A DNA stretch of 64,000 nt, from positions 1,364,001 to 1,428,000 of the forward strand of contig NZ_CP016804.1 of assembly GCF_001886955.1 (NCBI RefSeq), given 5' to 3'. A program made the translations under genes and the position numbers. Origin of the DNA: Halodesulfurarchaeum formicicum (GTDB taxonomy: Archaea > Halobacteriota > Halobacteria > Halobacteriales > Halobacteriaceae). Within the stretch, counting starts at the first letter, position 1. Every line of letters begins with the position of its first letter. Shown here piece by piece: positions 34,136-42,290 of this stretch. A model generated the notes under the pieces. That model was not told the DNA's origin, searched no databases, and worked only from the letters and a program-made list of their open reading frames with translations.

Positions 34136-34172
34136 TATAAGTAATTAGGGCGGCAGTTATCGGCTCCGATAA
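34136..34172 (-). promoter_or_regulatory. promoter and palindromic operator of the first archaellin gene
   Basis: TATAAG on the plus strand (34136-34141) is 15 bp from the perfect palindrome TTATCG-GCTC-CGATAA at 34157-34172. The intervening 15 bases differ from those of the second copy. Confidence 0.65.
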
Positions 34173-34225
34173 TAATTTCAGGGCACAAGCGAGTTAGTGG
34201 ATCAAAGCAATAAGACAGTATAAGC

Positions 34226-35071
34226 ATGACCGAACGACGCGTCGACTGGATGATTCTGGGGCTCGACGTGGCGGGGTTGCTGGTCGTGCCGGTCGTGGTG
34301 TCGCTCCTTCATTTCACGGCAACTGAGTCGTTCCTTGCGAGCCTGACCCACTACGCCGACGCCACCACACTCCAGGGCCTGTTCGGTCACTGGGCGGTCC
34401 ACCACTCGACAGCGCACCTGGTGGGAAACGTGATGGGCTACGGGCTCGTAGCCGGGGCGGCCTACGGGCTCGCGTGGCTCGTCAAGGAGCGATGGTGGTT
34501 CCGACTCTCCGGGCTCACGATCCTGGTAGTCGTGCCGCCGAGCACTGCGCTCGCCAGCGATCTGGTATTCGGCTGGCTTCTTCCGGGTTTCAGCTATGCC
34601 GCTCGCGGCGCGTCAGCGGTCGTCGCAGCCATGCTGGGACTGCTCTACGTGCTCTTTCTGGGTTTTCTCCAGCGGGAATTCGACCGCCGTGTCGCTATCA
34701 GTGTCGGCGGCAACGTCCTGATCGGCACGCTGGTGGGGCTGCTCTGGGTGGTCGGCGACCCGCCCTGGACGACCGTTATCGGGATCCTTGGCGCCGGCGT
34801 CGCGGTCCTGCTTTTCGACGTGGGCAGTCGGATCCGTAGCGATCAGGAACGCCAGCGCCCAGCCGGCCGGATACATCGAGTTGAAGCAAGCCTACTCCTC
34901 ACGACAGCGGTCTTTACCGTCCTGCTCGCGAGTGCAATTGCCCTCGTTCCGGCAAACCCGTTTGCCGGCCCCGCGATCAGCAACGTCTACGCACACGCGA
35001 CTGGGTTTGGAATGGGGATCACGGTCGGGGGCTGGGGCCACCGGTACTGGACGGCACGTTCTTGGTTTTGA
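34226..35071 (+). CDS. rhomboid-like intramembrane protein
   Basis: The 281-residue protein has six or seven hydrophobic segments. A rhomboid-type HLVGNVMGYG follows the first loop, the candidate serine lies in ARGASAVVAAML, and a late His is in YAHATGFGMG. The usual GxSG is here GASA, so the residue after Ser is Ala instead of Gly; activity is uncertain. It is divergent from the archaellin gene and upstream of arlD. An accessory role in archaellum or surface-protein processing is only suggested by location. Confidence 0.7.
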   Translation: MTERRVDWMILGLDVAGLLVVPVVVSLLHFTATESFLASLTHYADATTLQGLFGHWAVHHSTAHLVGNVMGYGLVAGAAYGLAWLVKERWWFRLSGLTILVVVPPSTALASDLVFGWLLPGFSYAARGASAVVAAMLGLLYVLFLGFLQREFDRRVAISVGGNVLIGTLVGLLWVVGDPPWTTVIGILGAGVAVLLFDVGSRIRSDQERQRPAGRIHRVEASLLLTTAVFTVLLASAIALVPANPFAGPAISNVYAHATGFGMGITVGGWGHRYWTARSWF

Positions 35072-35086
35072 AAATTAGGCCAGTAG

Positions 35087-35093
35087 TTTAAAG
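35087..35093 (+). promoter_or_regulatory. TATA box of arlD
   Basis: TTTAAAG lies about 42 bp before ATG 35132, predicting a leader of about 15 nt. Confidence 0.45.
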
Positions 35094-35131
35094 AGCGAAC
35101 TACGCAAAGTAGCGAGCAACCGGGCGTCACT

Positions 35132-35608
35132 ATGACAGATCCTCCCCTTCAATCCGAACGAGAAGCCCGTGAATCCCGACGGGAGTCGGCACCCAGTGTT
35201 CGCGAAGAAGACATCCAGGCCCTCCGAGAGGACCTCGCCGGGGCGGACGCTGGGCCGGCCGAGTTCCCAGAAAAGCGGCTGAAGGAACTCCTCCTCCTGG
35301 AGGGCGGGGCGGACCCGGCCGATCTGGAGCGGCCCTATCTCGAACGGGTCCCCGAACAGTACGCTGCCAGGCTCACCGTCTTCGAGTGGTTGCAGTTCAC
35401 CCTCGAGCGGGCCGGATCCAGACAGACCCTCCAGGCCCTGGAGTACTACGGCGACATCGGCTGGCTCGGGGAGGGGGCCGCCGCCGACCTGCGTGACTAC
35501 GTCAGAGTCTTCGAGGACGGCGGAACAGGTGACGGAGGGCATTCCCTTCAGACAGCCGATCACCTCGTGAGTCTGGTGTACATTGCCCGGTTGGCGTCGA
35601 TGGCCTGA
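35132..35608 (+). CDS. arlD: archaellum switch-complex protein ArlD
   Basis: The 158-residue protein has a charged N-terminus and a C-terminal ArlD/E domain (RPYLERVPEQYAARLTVFEWLQFTLERAGSRQTLQALEYYGDIGWLG in outline) similar to that in ArlCE. It completes the ArlCDE ring although encoded about 27 kb from arlCE. It is last in the motility island, directly before aCPSF1. Confidence 0.88.
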   Translation: MTDPPLQSEREARESRRESAPSVREEDIQALREDLAGADAGPAEFPEKRLKELLLLEGGADPADLERPYLERVPEQYAARLTVFEWLQFTLERAGSRQTLQALEYYGDIGWLGEGAAADLRDYVRVFEDGGTGDGGHSLQTADHLVSLVYIARLASMA

Positions 35609-35631
35609 GAAGGGGAAACTGGTGCGAAGGT

Positions 35632-35639
35632 TTTTATAC
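35632..35639 (+). promoter_or_regulatory. TATA box of the aCPSF1 gene
   Basis: TTTTATAC in GGTTTTTATACC predicts a transcript start near 35660, giving a leader of about 140 nt before ATG 35803. Confidence 0.6.
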
Positions 35640-35644
35640 CGGGC

Positions 35645-35752
35645 ACCGTGAATACGTCGTTAAAGCGGGTTCTCACGGTCGACTCCCGCGCCCCACGTTG
35701 GGCAGTCGTATCCATTCACGAGTGTAACATGACCGGGCCATTCGACCCGGCG
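35645..35752 (+). promoter_or_regulatory. inverted repeats upstream of aCPSF1
   Basis: ACCGTGA (35645-35651) and TCACGGT (35673-35679) flank the predicted transcript start and may be a DNA operator. GCGGG (35665-35669) can pair with CCCGC (35685-35689), and further on CCGGG-N8-CCCGG lies near 35733-35751, both inside the mRNA leader. Pairings were found by eye. Confidence 0.4.
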
Positions 35753-35806
35753 AAGAAAGATGCTGATGCAATGACCGACCACCGAACCCGTACTATTCGA
35801 CTATGA
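35729..35806 (+). CDS. possible 25-residue upstream ORF of aCPSF1
   Basis: ATG 35729 opens a 25-codon frame (MTGPFDPAKKDADAMTDH...) whose TGA overlaps the aCPSF1 ATG at 35803 (ATGA). It has no clear Shine-Dalgarno. The exact overlap, common between coupled haloarchaeal genes, is the main support. Confidence 0.35.
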   Translation: MTGPFDPAKKDADAMTDHRTRTIRL

Positions 35807-37719
35807 GTGCTGTAGACCGGCAACTAGAGGAACTTCACGAGACGATCACCGAGGCGGTACCAGCCGACATCTCCGTCACCGAGGTGAAATACGAGGGCCC
35901 GGAACTGGTCGTGTACACCCGCGACCCGAAGCGATTTGCTCGCAACGGCGATCTGATCCGGGATCTCGCGAGTCAGCTGCGCAAACGAATTACGGTCCGA
36001 CCCGACCCGGCGGTGCTCTCCCGGCCCGACAAGGCGCGGGAGGCCGTCATGCGTGTCATCCCGGACGAGGCCGGCGTGACCGATCTGGACTTCCACGAGG
36101 ACACCGGGGAGGTCGTCATCGAGGCCGAAAAACCGGGCCTCGTGATCGGCCGACACGGAAGTACGCTCCGGGAGATCGCCCAGGAGGCCGGCTGGACGCC
36201 CGAAGTCGTCCGGACACCGCCGATCGAGTCCTCGACGGTCTCGAACGTGCGGAACTTCCTGAAACAACAGCGGGAGGAACGCCGAGACATTCTGGAACGG
36301 GTCGGCCGTCAGATCCACCGCGAGAAGATGTCCGACGAGGAGTGGGTCCGGATCACGACCCTGGGCTGCTCGCGGGAGGTCGGCCGGGCCGCGTTCATCC
36401 TCTCGACGCCGGAAACCCGGATTCTCGTCGACGCGGGTGACAAACCCGGATCGGACGACGTTCCGTACCTCCAGGTTCCCGAGGCGCTTGGTGCCGGGGC
36501 GACGAACATCGACGCCGTCGTTCTGACTCACGCCCACCTCGATCACTCGGCACTCGTCCCGCTGCTCTTCAAATACGGATATGACGGCCCGATCTACACG
36601 ACCGAGCCCACGCGGGACCTGATGGGGCTGCTCACGCTTGACTACCTCGACGTCGCGGCCAAGGAGGGCCGCACGCCGCCTTACGACTCCGAGATGGTCC
36701 GGGAGGCGATCAATCACACCATTCCGCTGGAGTACGGCGACGTGACCGACATCGCACCGGACATCAAACTCACACTCCACAACGCTGGCCACATTCTGGG
36801 GTCGTCGATCTCTCACTTCCACATCGGTGACGGGCTCTACAACGTCGCGTTCTCGGGTGACATTCACTACGAGGACACGCGCCTGTTCAACGGCGCAGTC
36901 AATGACTTCCCCCGCGTCGAGACCCTGGTGCTCGAATCGACATACGGTGGGCGAAACGACTACCAGACCGACCAGGCCGACGCCGAAGCGCACCTCAAAG
37001 AGGTCATTAACGAGACCGTCGAGCAGGACGGCAAAGTCCTGATCCCCGCCTTCGCAGTCGGTCGATCCCAGGAGATCATGCTCGTCCTCGAAGAGGCGAT
37101 GCGAAAGGGCGAGATCCCGGAGATGCCGATCCACCTTGACGGGATGATCTGGGAGGCGACCGCGATTCACACCACCTATCCGGAGTACCTCCGGGATGAC
37201 CTGCGGGACCGCATCTTCCACGACGACAAGAACCCCTTCCTCGCCGAGCAGTTCAACCAGGTCGACGGCGGAGAGGACGAGCGACAGGACATCGCTGACG
37301 GCGACCCGGCGATCATCCTCTCGACCTCGGGGATGGTCACTGGCGGGCCGATCATGTCCTGGCTCGAACACCTCGGCCCTGATCCCAAATCGACGATGGT
37401 CTTCGTCGGCTACCAGGCACAGGGGACCCTGGGCCGCCGGATCCAGAGTGGCTGGGACGAGATCCCGATCTCCTCGGGGGGCGGTCGCAGCGAGCGACTC
37501 AGCCTTGAGGTCGACGTGGAGACCGTCGACGGGTTCTCGGGCCACGCCGACCGGCAAGGCCTCGAGGACTTCGTGAAGACGATGAACCCCCGTCCAGAGA
37601 AGATCCTCTGTGTCCACGGCGACGAACGCTCCACCCAGGAGCTCTCTTCGGCGCTCTATCACAAGTACGACATCCGCACGTTCGCGCCGAAGAACCTCGA
37701 AACCTTCCGGTTCGTCTAG
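35803..37719 (+). CDS. aCPSF1, KH and beta-CASP transcription-termination ribonuclease
   Basis: The 638-residue protein has two N-terminal KH-type domains (to about residue 145, VIGRHGSTLREIAQEAG) and a metallo-beta-lactamase/beta-CASP nuclease. Visible motifs are THAHLDH, AGHILGSS, FSGDIHYE, ESTYGGR and IPAFAVGRSQE. aCPSF1 (FttA) cleaves nascent RNA and drives factor-dependent termination in archaea. Its last 4 nt overlap the convergent nth gene. The leader is long and contains a possible small ORF. Confidence 0.95.
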   Translation: MSAVDRQLEELHETITEAVPADISVTEVKYEGPELVVYTRDPKRFARNGDLIRDLASQLRKRITVRPDPAVLSRPDKAREAVMRVIPDEAGVTDLDFHEDTGEVVIEAEKPGLVIGRHGSTLREIAQEAGWTPEVVRTPPIESSTVSNVRNFLKQQREERRDILERVGRQIHREKMSDEEWVRITTLGCSREVGRAAFILSTPETRILVDAGDKPGSDDVPYLQVPEALGAGATNIDAVVLTHAHLDHSALVPLLFKYGYDGPIYTTEPTRDLMGLLTLDYLDVAAKEGRTPPYDSEMVREAINHTIPLEYGDVTDIAPDIKLTLHNAGHILGSSISHFHIGDGLYNVAFSGDIHYEDTRLFNGAVNDFPRVETLVLESTYGGRNDYQTDQADAEAHLKEVINETVEQDGKVLIPAFAVGRSQEIMLVLEEAMRKGEIPEMPIHLDGMIWEATAIHTTYPEYLRDDLRDRIFHDDKNPFLAEQFNQVDGGEDERQDIADGDPAIILSTSGMVTGGPIMSWLEHLGPDPKSTMVFVGYQAQGTLGRRIQSGWDEIPISSGGGRSERLSLEVDVETVDGFSGHADRQGLEDFVKTMNPRPEKILCVHGDERSTQELSSALYHKYDIRTFAPKNLETFRFV

Positions 37720-38513
37720 ACTGTTTCTGCGGGATCGGTGACGGTCCCGGCGTCGAGATCCACGCCGACTCGATCGCAGCGATCGAAGAGCGGGCAGGCC
37801 GCAGGGTCCTTTAGACAGACAGGGTCCCGGGCCGTGCAGTACTCCCGCCCGAACTGGATGCTCGTCGTATGGCCGTAACCACATTTCTGTGGCGGCACCT
37901 CCCGCTCCAGTACCTCACGAACCCCTTCGTGATCGGCGTCCGGTGGGGCAATCCCGAGACGGCGGTAGATGCGGTGGACGTGTGTATCGACCGGAAAGAC
38001 ACCGTCTCGCCCACCGGCAAAGAGCAGGACACAGTCCGCGGTCTTCGGCCCGACACCCTTCAGCGTGAGCAACGTGTCTCTGACCTCGACAGCGTCCTCC
38101 TCGCGCACGTACCGGTCGAACGCGTCGGCGCTCCCGTAGGCGTCGAGCACGTGTTCGGCCGTGCGCTGGATGACAGCCGACTTCTGGTTGTACAGCCCCG
38201 CGGACTTGATCGCGGACACGATGGCCTCGCGATCCGCCTCGGCAAGCGCCCTGGCGAGGTCCCCCTCGCCGTCGAATCGCTCCAGCAGCGCGTCGTGAGC
38301 CGGCTGACTCGCCTGGTCGCTCGTGTTCTGTGAGAGGATTGTCCGGACGAGCGATTCGAAGGCCGCCTGATCGCCGTACGTGCTCCGCCAGAAAAGCTCC
38401 CCCAGACGATCCACGACCGCCTCGGCCCGGGTTTCGGGCTCCTGCCCGCCGGGCTGCTCCTCGGCAGGTGTCCCGGCGGCGATGTTGTGTGCAGGTTCGG
38501 ATCGCTCGGTCAT
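37716..38513 (-). CDS. nth: endonuclease III (DNA glycosylase/AP lyase)
   Basis: The 265-residue protein has the helix-hairpin-helix TLKGVGPKTADC with catalytic Lys in GPK, catalytic Asp in FPVDTHVHRI and a C-terminal 4Fe-4S site. The last Cys pattern is C-x6-C-x6-C-x5-C, four residues longer in the middle than the bacterial C-x6-C-x2-C-x5-C. An N-terminal acidic extension of about 30 residues is typical of haloarchaea. It removes oxidised pyrimidines. It overlaps aCPSF1 by 4 nt tail to tail. Confidence 0.92.
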   Translation of the reverse strand: MTERSEPAHNIAAGTPAEEQPGGQEPETRAEAVVDRLGELFWRSTYGDQAAFESLVRTILSQNTSDQASQPAHDALLERFDGEGDLARALAEADREAIVSAIKSAGLYNQKSAVIQRTAEHVLDAYGSADAFDRYVREEDAVEVRDTLLTLKGVGPKTADCVLLFAGGRDGVFPVDTHVHRIYRRLGIAPPDADHEGVREVLEREVPPQKCGYGHTTSIQFGREYCTARDPVCLKDPAACPLFDRCDRVGVDLDAGTVTDPAETV

Positions 38514-38573
38514 GGGTGACAGTCGGGGAGCGGGCCGTTCAACAGTTTTGGTCGCCCTCGAAACACACCGGGA

Positions 38574-38993
38574 TCACTCGACCCGCAAAACGACGGTGAG
38601 GTCGGCCCCGTTCGCGAGCGCGGCGACGAACTCCCGGTCCAGGTCGGCCGCGGCCGCGTCAGCCTCGACCATGATCGTCCGGTCGTCCACGTAGTTACTT
38701 GTGCGACCGACCATGCTCCGCTCGTTCTCGAAGGTGAGCCGCGGATCCCCACGACCCGTGATGGTAAGTTCACGATCGGCCGCCTGGAGGGTGGCTGTGA
38801 TCGTCGCCGAGGCGTTTTTCGCGGCGGCGACGAACTCGGGGTCGAAGTCCGTCGGTGCGCGGTCGGCGTCGATGCCCAGAATACAGTCGCCGGCTTTCGT
38901 GAGGTAGTCGTCGGTGGTCACCTCGAACGTGCTCGCGTGTTCGGCCAGGACGTTCTCGTGTCCCGACGCCGAAATTCGTTCCTCGATCGGCAT
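38574..38993 (-). CDS. DUF371 family protein
   Basis: From ATG 38993 the protein has 139 residues and starts MPIEERISASGHENVLAEHASTFEVT, the typical DUF371 opening. The rest (GDCILGIDADRAPTDFDPEFVAAA, ERSMVGRTSNYVDDRTIMVEADAAAADLDREF) is also characteristic. DUF371 is a widespread archaeal family without known function. An upstream in-frame start at 39179 is rejected because the added residues are low-complexity Arg/Ser. Confidence 0.85.
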   Translation of the reverse strand: MPIEERISASGHENVLAEHASTFEVTTDDYLTKAGDCILGIDADRAPTDFDPEFVAAAKNASATITATLQAADRELTITGRGDPRLTFENERSMVGRTSNYVDDRTIMVEADAAAADLDREFVAALANGADLTVVLRVE

Positions 38994-39027
38994 AGCCACG
39001 CTACACGGGAGTCGCCCTTGAGTGATG

Positions 39028-39213
39028 CTACTCGCGACGGGGCAGTGTTCCACGAGCGGGTTCGGGGTCGGCCGAGACCGTGATCGTGATCGCCTCACAG
39101 TCACACTCGTAGGCGTGTCGCAGGCCATCGGGCGTTCGCATCGAGAGCTTCCGGTCGCTCGAATCGAGGGGTGCCCCACAGCGGGTACAGGTCAGCGCGA
39201 GGTCCGCGAGCAT
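39028..39213 (-). CDS. small zinc-ribbon-like protein
   Basis: The 61-residue protein contains LTCTRCGAPL and ECDCEAI, two Cys pairs that could bind one zinc, and a short beta-rich middle (MRTPDGLRHAYEC). I chose ATG 39213 (MLADLALTC); ATG 39228 is possible. Similar single zinc-ribbon proteins are common in haloarchaea. It sits just downstream of the divergent leader of the coiled-coil gene. Function unknown. Confidence 0.6.
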   Translation of the reverse strand: MLADLALTCTRCGAPLDSSDRKLSMRTPDGLRHAYECDCEAITITVSADPEPARGTLPRRE

Positions 39214-39297
39214 AGTTTGACCCAGCACTGCAGCCCCCTTGATGGCGACCCTGGCGCGGAGTGAAAGTGAAAGTAGTCCCCTGAATCAACAGCGAAA

Positions 39298-39307
39298 CAC
39301 TTAATCG
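39298..39307 (+). promoter_or_regulatory. TATA box of the COG1340 gene
   Basis: CACTTAATCG is about 155 bp before ATG 39457, predicting a transcript start near 39328 and a leader of about 130 nt. Confidence 0.45.
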
Positions 39308-39340
39308 GGGTCCCAAGATACACGTAGATACCAGAAGATC

Positions 39341-39430
39341 ACGAGTGTTCGCGCACAGCCCGACAAACGATCGAAGGTTCTCACACGTTGGCTTCGGATC
39401 GATGAGGAGCCGTCGCCCTGCGAACGTCGT
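39341..39430 (+). promoter_or_regulatory. structured 5' leader of the COG1340 gene
   Basis: An outer stem pairs ACGA+GTTCGC (39341-39344, 39347-39352) with GCGAAC+TCGT (39420-39425, 39427-39430). Inside it, CGATCGAAG (39368-39376) pairs with CTTC and GATCG (39392-39395, 39397-39401) around one bulged G. A purine-rich GAGGG then lies about 9 nt before ATG 39457. This looks like a genuine folded leader; ligand or protein partner unknown. Confidence 0.5.
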
Positions 39431-39456
39431 GACAGTATGGAATAGAGGGTAAAACA

Positions 39457-40356
39457 ATGGCAGAACAAGTTGAAATCACGGTATCGAGTGCGGACGAACT
39501 TATCACAGACGAAGAGCTTCAGGAAAAATCCAAGGGCCAGCTGATCAAGAAGGCCGGCCAGTTCCGGGACCGACGCAACGAGCTCAACCAGCTCGCCAGC
39601 TCCCGGGCCTCAAAGCGGGACGATCTCAACGCAAAAACCCGCGAGAAGGTCGACAGCGCCCAGGAACACCGGGAAATTCGCGACACGCTCAACGACCGCG
39701 TCCAGGCCCACAAGTCGGTCCGGAACGAGCTGAACGCGAAAGCAAACGAGCTCTTCGAGAAGGTCGAGGACATGAAGGCCGACCTCGAACTGGACGAGGG
39801 CAAGGACCTCGAAGAGCTGAAATCCGAAATCGAGGACCTGGAGTTCAAACAGCAGACCGAAGTCCTCTCGACCGAGGACGAGCGGGAACTCATCGAGAAG
39901 ATCGAGGAGAAACGCGAGGAGTACCAGAGCCGCAAGGAGAAACTCGACCAGAACGACGACCTCGAGGAGTTCGTCGACCGCGCCGAGGAGGTCCGGGCGG
40001 AAGCCTCCAAGCACCACGAGAAGGTCACCGAACTGGCCGATCGGGCCCAGAAACATCACAATCAGATGATCGAGGCCTACCGGGAGGCCGACGACGTTCG
40101 GGACCGGGCCGACGAGACACACGAAGAGTTCGTCAAGGCACAGGAAGCGGCCGACGCACACCACCAGGCCTTCGTCGAGGTTCAGAAGCGCCTGCGCGAA
40201 CTGGACAAAAAGGAGGAGGAACAGCGCAAGGACCAGCGCGAGGAGAAGCGTCAGGAAGCTCGCGAGGAGGCCGAGGAGATCTACGAGCGGTTCAAGGAGG
40301 GCGAAACCCTCGACACCGAGGACCTGCGCAAGCTCCAGAAGAGCGGTCACCTGTAG
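39457..40356 (+). CDS. COG1340-like archaeal coiled-coil protein
   Basis: The 299-residue protein is almost entirely alpha-helical coiled coil, rich in Lys, Glu and Arg (ELKSEIEDLEFKQQTEVLSTEDERELIEKIEEKREEY in outline), with no membrane segment. It resembles the COG1340 archaeal coiled-coil family. A conserved ASRASKRDDLNAKTREKVDSAQEHR segment lies in the first third. Function is not established. The unusually long and structured leader suggests post-transcriptional control. Confidence 0.82.
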   Translation: MAEQVEITVSSADELITDEELQEKSKGQLIKKAGQFRDRRNELNQLASSRASKRDDLNAKTREKVDSAQEHREIRDTLNDRVQAHKSVRNELNAKANELFEKVEDMKADLELDEGKDLEELKSEIEDLEFKQQTEVLSTEDERELIEKIEEKREEYQSRKEKLDQNDDLEEFVDRAEEVRAEASKHHEKVTELADRAQKHHNQMIEAYREADDVRDRADETHEEFVKAQEAADAHHQAFVEVQKRLRELDKKEEEQRKDQREEKRQEAREEAEEIYERFKEGETLDTEDLRKLQKSGHL

Positions 40357-40401
40357 GCGACACCGGAGGTTTTTATTCCGTCGGGGCGAGTTGACAGCCG
40401 A

Positions 40402-41541
40402 ATGCAGACCCTGGTCGTGGCGATCGATCGCACCGGTGACGTCCCGGGCAAGACCGGTGTCTCACTGCCCGTCAGCGGTGTGGAAACCGTCTCCGATCTG
40501 ATCGTCGAGTTCGGGATGCAGGACCCGGAGGACTCGACGGTCAACACGCTACTCGAGGCACTCGCCGTCGGCCGGGACATCGAGGCGACGGGAGAGTCAG
40601 CCGTCGTCGGGATCGTTTCGGGCAACGCCGAGAACGTCGTATCTGCCGACCAGGCCATCGCGAAACAGATCGAGGAGTTGATCGAGACACACGACCCGGA
40701 CTCGGCCGTGGTAGTCATCGACAGCACCGAGGACGAGCGACTGCTGCCGATCATCGAGAGCCGGATTCGAATCGATTCGGTCGATCGTGTGGTCGTCCGC
40801 CAGGCCAGGGACCTCGAATCGACCTACTACTTGCTCAAGCAGTTCCTCGCGGACGAGGAGCTCCGGGGCACCGTGCTGATCCCGATCGGGATCGTCATGC
40901 TGGTGTTCCCGGCGATTCTCATGCTGAGCGACGTGGCCGTCGCGGTGGGATCGATCACGGCCGTCATCGGGACCTTCCTCCTCTATCGCGGGTTCGGGGT
41001 GGACGAGCGGCTCGCAACCCTCTCCACGCAGGCCCGCGATGCGCTTTACTCCGGCCGGATCTCGATCGTGACCTCCGTGATCGCCGCTGGCCTTGCGCTT
41101 GTCGGAATCTTCGTGGGCGTGCTTGGCGCTTCAGAACTGCCGGTCGAGGGGCTGGAGTTCGTGACCGTGATGGCCTTCGCGTACTACAGCGTGCCCTGGA
41201 TCGCCCTGGGCGCGATGGCAGCCTCGATCGGTCGACTCGTCGACGAGGTCCTCCGGGACGAAACGATTCGCACTGCCTCTCTGAACCTGCCCTTCGGAGC
41301 GCTGGCCATGGGACTGGTCGTTCGGGGATTCGCCGCGTACTTTCTGGAACGGGCGGCCATCATCGATGGGATCGTCCTCGAACCGACCCGGATCGGTGCG
41401 ATCACCATCCGTGGACTCACACTCTCGCCGGAACACCGGCTGGCCGGATTCGTCTTGCTGGGTATCCTCGTGAGTCTGCTCGGGATCGGGCTCACCTCGC
41501 GGTTGACCCACGAGGGCGACCGGGACCTCGAGGCGGCCTGA
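40402..41541 (+). CDS. DUF373 family membrane protein
   Basis: The 379-residue protein has a soluble N-terminal domain (TLVVAIDRTGDVPGKTG, VVIDSTEDERLLPIIESR) and a membrane part with about five or six segments from residue 150 on. This arrangement is the DUF373 family, archaeal and uncharacterised. TTTTTATTCC just upstream at 40370-40379 is a plausible TATA. No operon partner is evident. Confidence 0.85.
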   Translation: MQTLVVAIDRTGDVPGKTGVSLPVSGVETVSDLIVEFGMQDPEDSTVNTLLEALAVGRDIEATGESAVVGIVSGNAENVVSADQAIAKQIEELIETHDPDSAVVVIDSTEDERLLPIIESRIRIDSVDRVVVRQARDLESTYYLLKQFLADEELRGTVLIPIGIVMLVFPAILMLSDVAVAVGSITAVIGTFLLYRGFGVDERLATLSTQARDALYSGRISIVTSVIAAGLALVGIFVGVLGASELPVEGLEFVTVMAFAYYSVPWIALGAMAASIGRLVDEVLRDETIRTASLNLPFGALAMGLVVRGFAAYFLERAAIIDGIVLEPTRIGAITIRGLTLSPEHRLAGFVLLGILVSLLGIGLTSRLTHEGDRDLEAA

Positions 41542-41579
41542 GTCGGGCTGGTTTTCCCGCTCGAACACGAGTTTGGGGC

Positions 41580-42290
41580 ATGGAAGACGGGCAGTGGGTC
41601 AGTCTCTTCTCGGGGGGCAAGGACTCGGTCGCGGCCTTCGTCATGGCCCGGGAGGCCGGGTTGGCCGTGGATCGGCTGGTGACCGTCCACCCGGAGGGAG
41701 ACTCCTATCTCTATCACGTGCCGGCAACCCGCCTGGCCGAGTTGGCTGCAACGAGCATCGGGACCGAGTTGACGGCGGTCTCCGGCGGCCCGAGTTCGGG
41801 CCACGATTCGAGCGAACGCGGGGACGAAGAACTCGAACCGCTCGAAGAAGCCCTCAAAGCCCTCGACACGGAACTGGCCGGTGGCCTGGCCGGCGTGACC
41901 GTCGGCGCAATCGAGAGCGAGTTCCAGGCGACCCGAATCGAGGCGATGTGCCGTCGGCTCGGGATCGATATGTACGCACCACTCTGGCAGCGGGACCCGG
42001 TCGAACTTGGAGAGTGGCTTCTCGACCGGGGCTTCGAGATCCGGATCGTGGCCGTCGCCGCGGCGGGACTCGGCGAGACCTGGCTCGGGCGGCCCCTGGA
42101 CCGCGAGGCGTTCTCGGAGCTTCAGGCACTCAACGAGCAGTACGGGGTTCACGTGTTGGGCGAGGGTGGGGAGTTCGAGACACTCGTCACGGACGGCCCG
42201 CACATGGATCGGCCGATCGAAATCGAGTACACGACCCACTGGGATGGCACCCGCGGCCACGTCGAAATCGAGTCAGCTCGGCTCGGGTGA
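41580..42290 (+). CDS. dph6: diphthine-ammonia ligase-type PP-loop ATPase (Dph6)
   Basis: The 236-residue protein has the PP-loop LFSGGKDSVAAF, then the family motifs VTVGAIESEFQATRIEAMCRRLGIDMYAPLWQRD and GEGGEFETLVTDGP. Dph6 amidates diphthine on elongation factor 2, the last step of diphthamide synthesis. The other diphthamide genes are not in the window. It ends 1 bp before the convergent nucleotidyltransferase gene. Confidence 0.9.
   Translation: MEDGQWVSLFSGGKDSVAAFVMAREAGLAVDRLVTVHPEGDSYLYHVPATRLAELAATSIGTELTAVSGGPSSGHDSSERGDEELEPLEEALKALDTELAGGLAGVTVGAIESEFQATRIEAMCRRLGIDMYAPLWQRDPVELGEWLLDRGFEIRIVAVAAAGLGETWLGRPLDREAFSELQALNEQYGVHVLGEGGEFETLVTDGPHMDRPIEIEYTTHWDGTRGHVEIESARLG

Noticed and set aside
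35645-35689. A-B-A'-B' pairing before aCPSF1 considered as an H-type pseudoknot
   Set aside because: From the TATA box, transcription should begin near 35660, so the first strand (35645-35651) would not be in the RNA. I keep the repeat as a possible DNA site only.
35824-37884. Long minus-strand open frame of 686 codons opposite aCPSF1
   Set aside because: The plus strand encodes a full KH/beta-CASP protein with all metal motifs. The antisense frame is open because of GC-rich codon bias.
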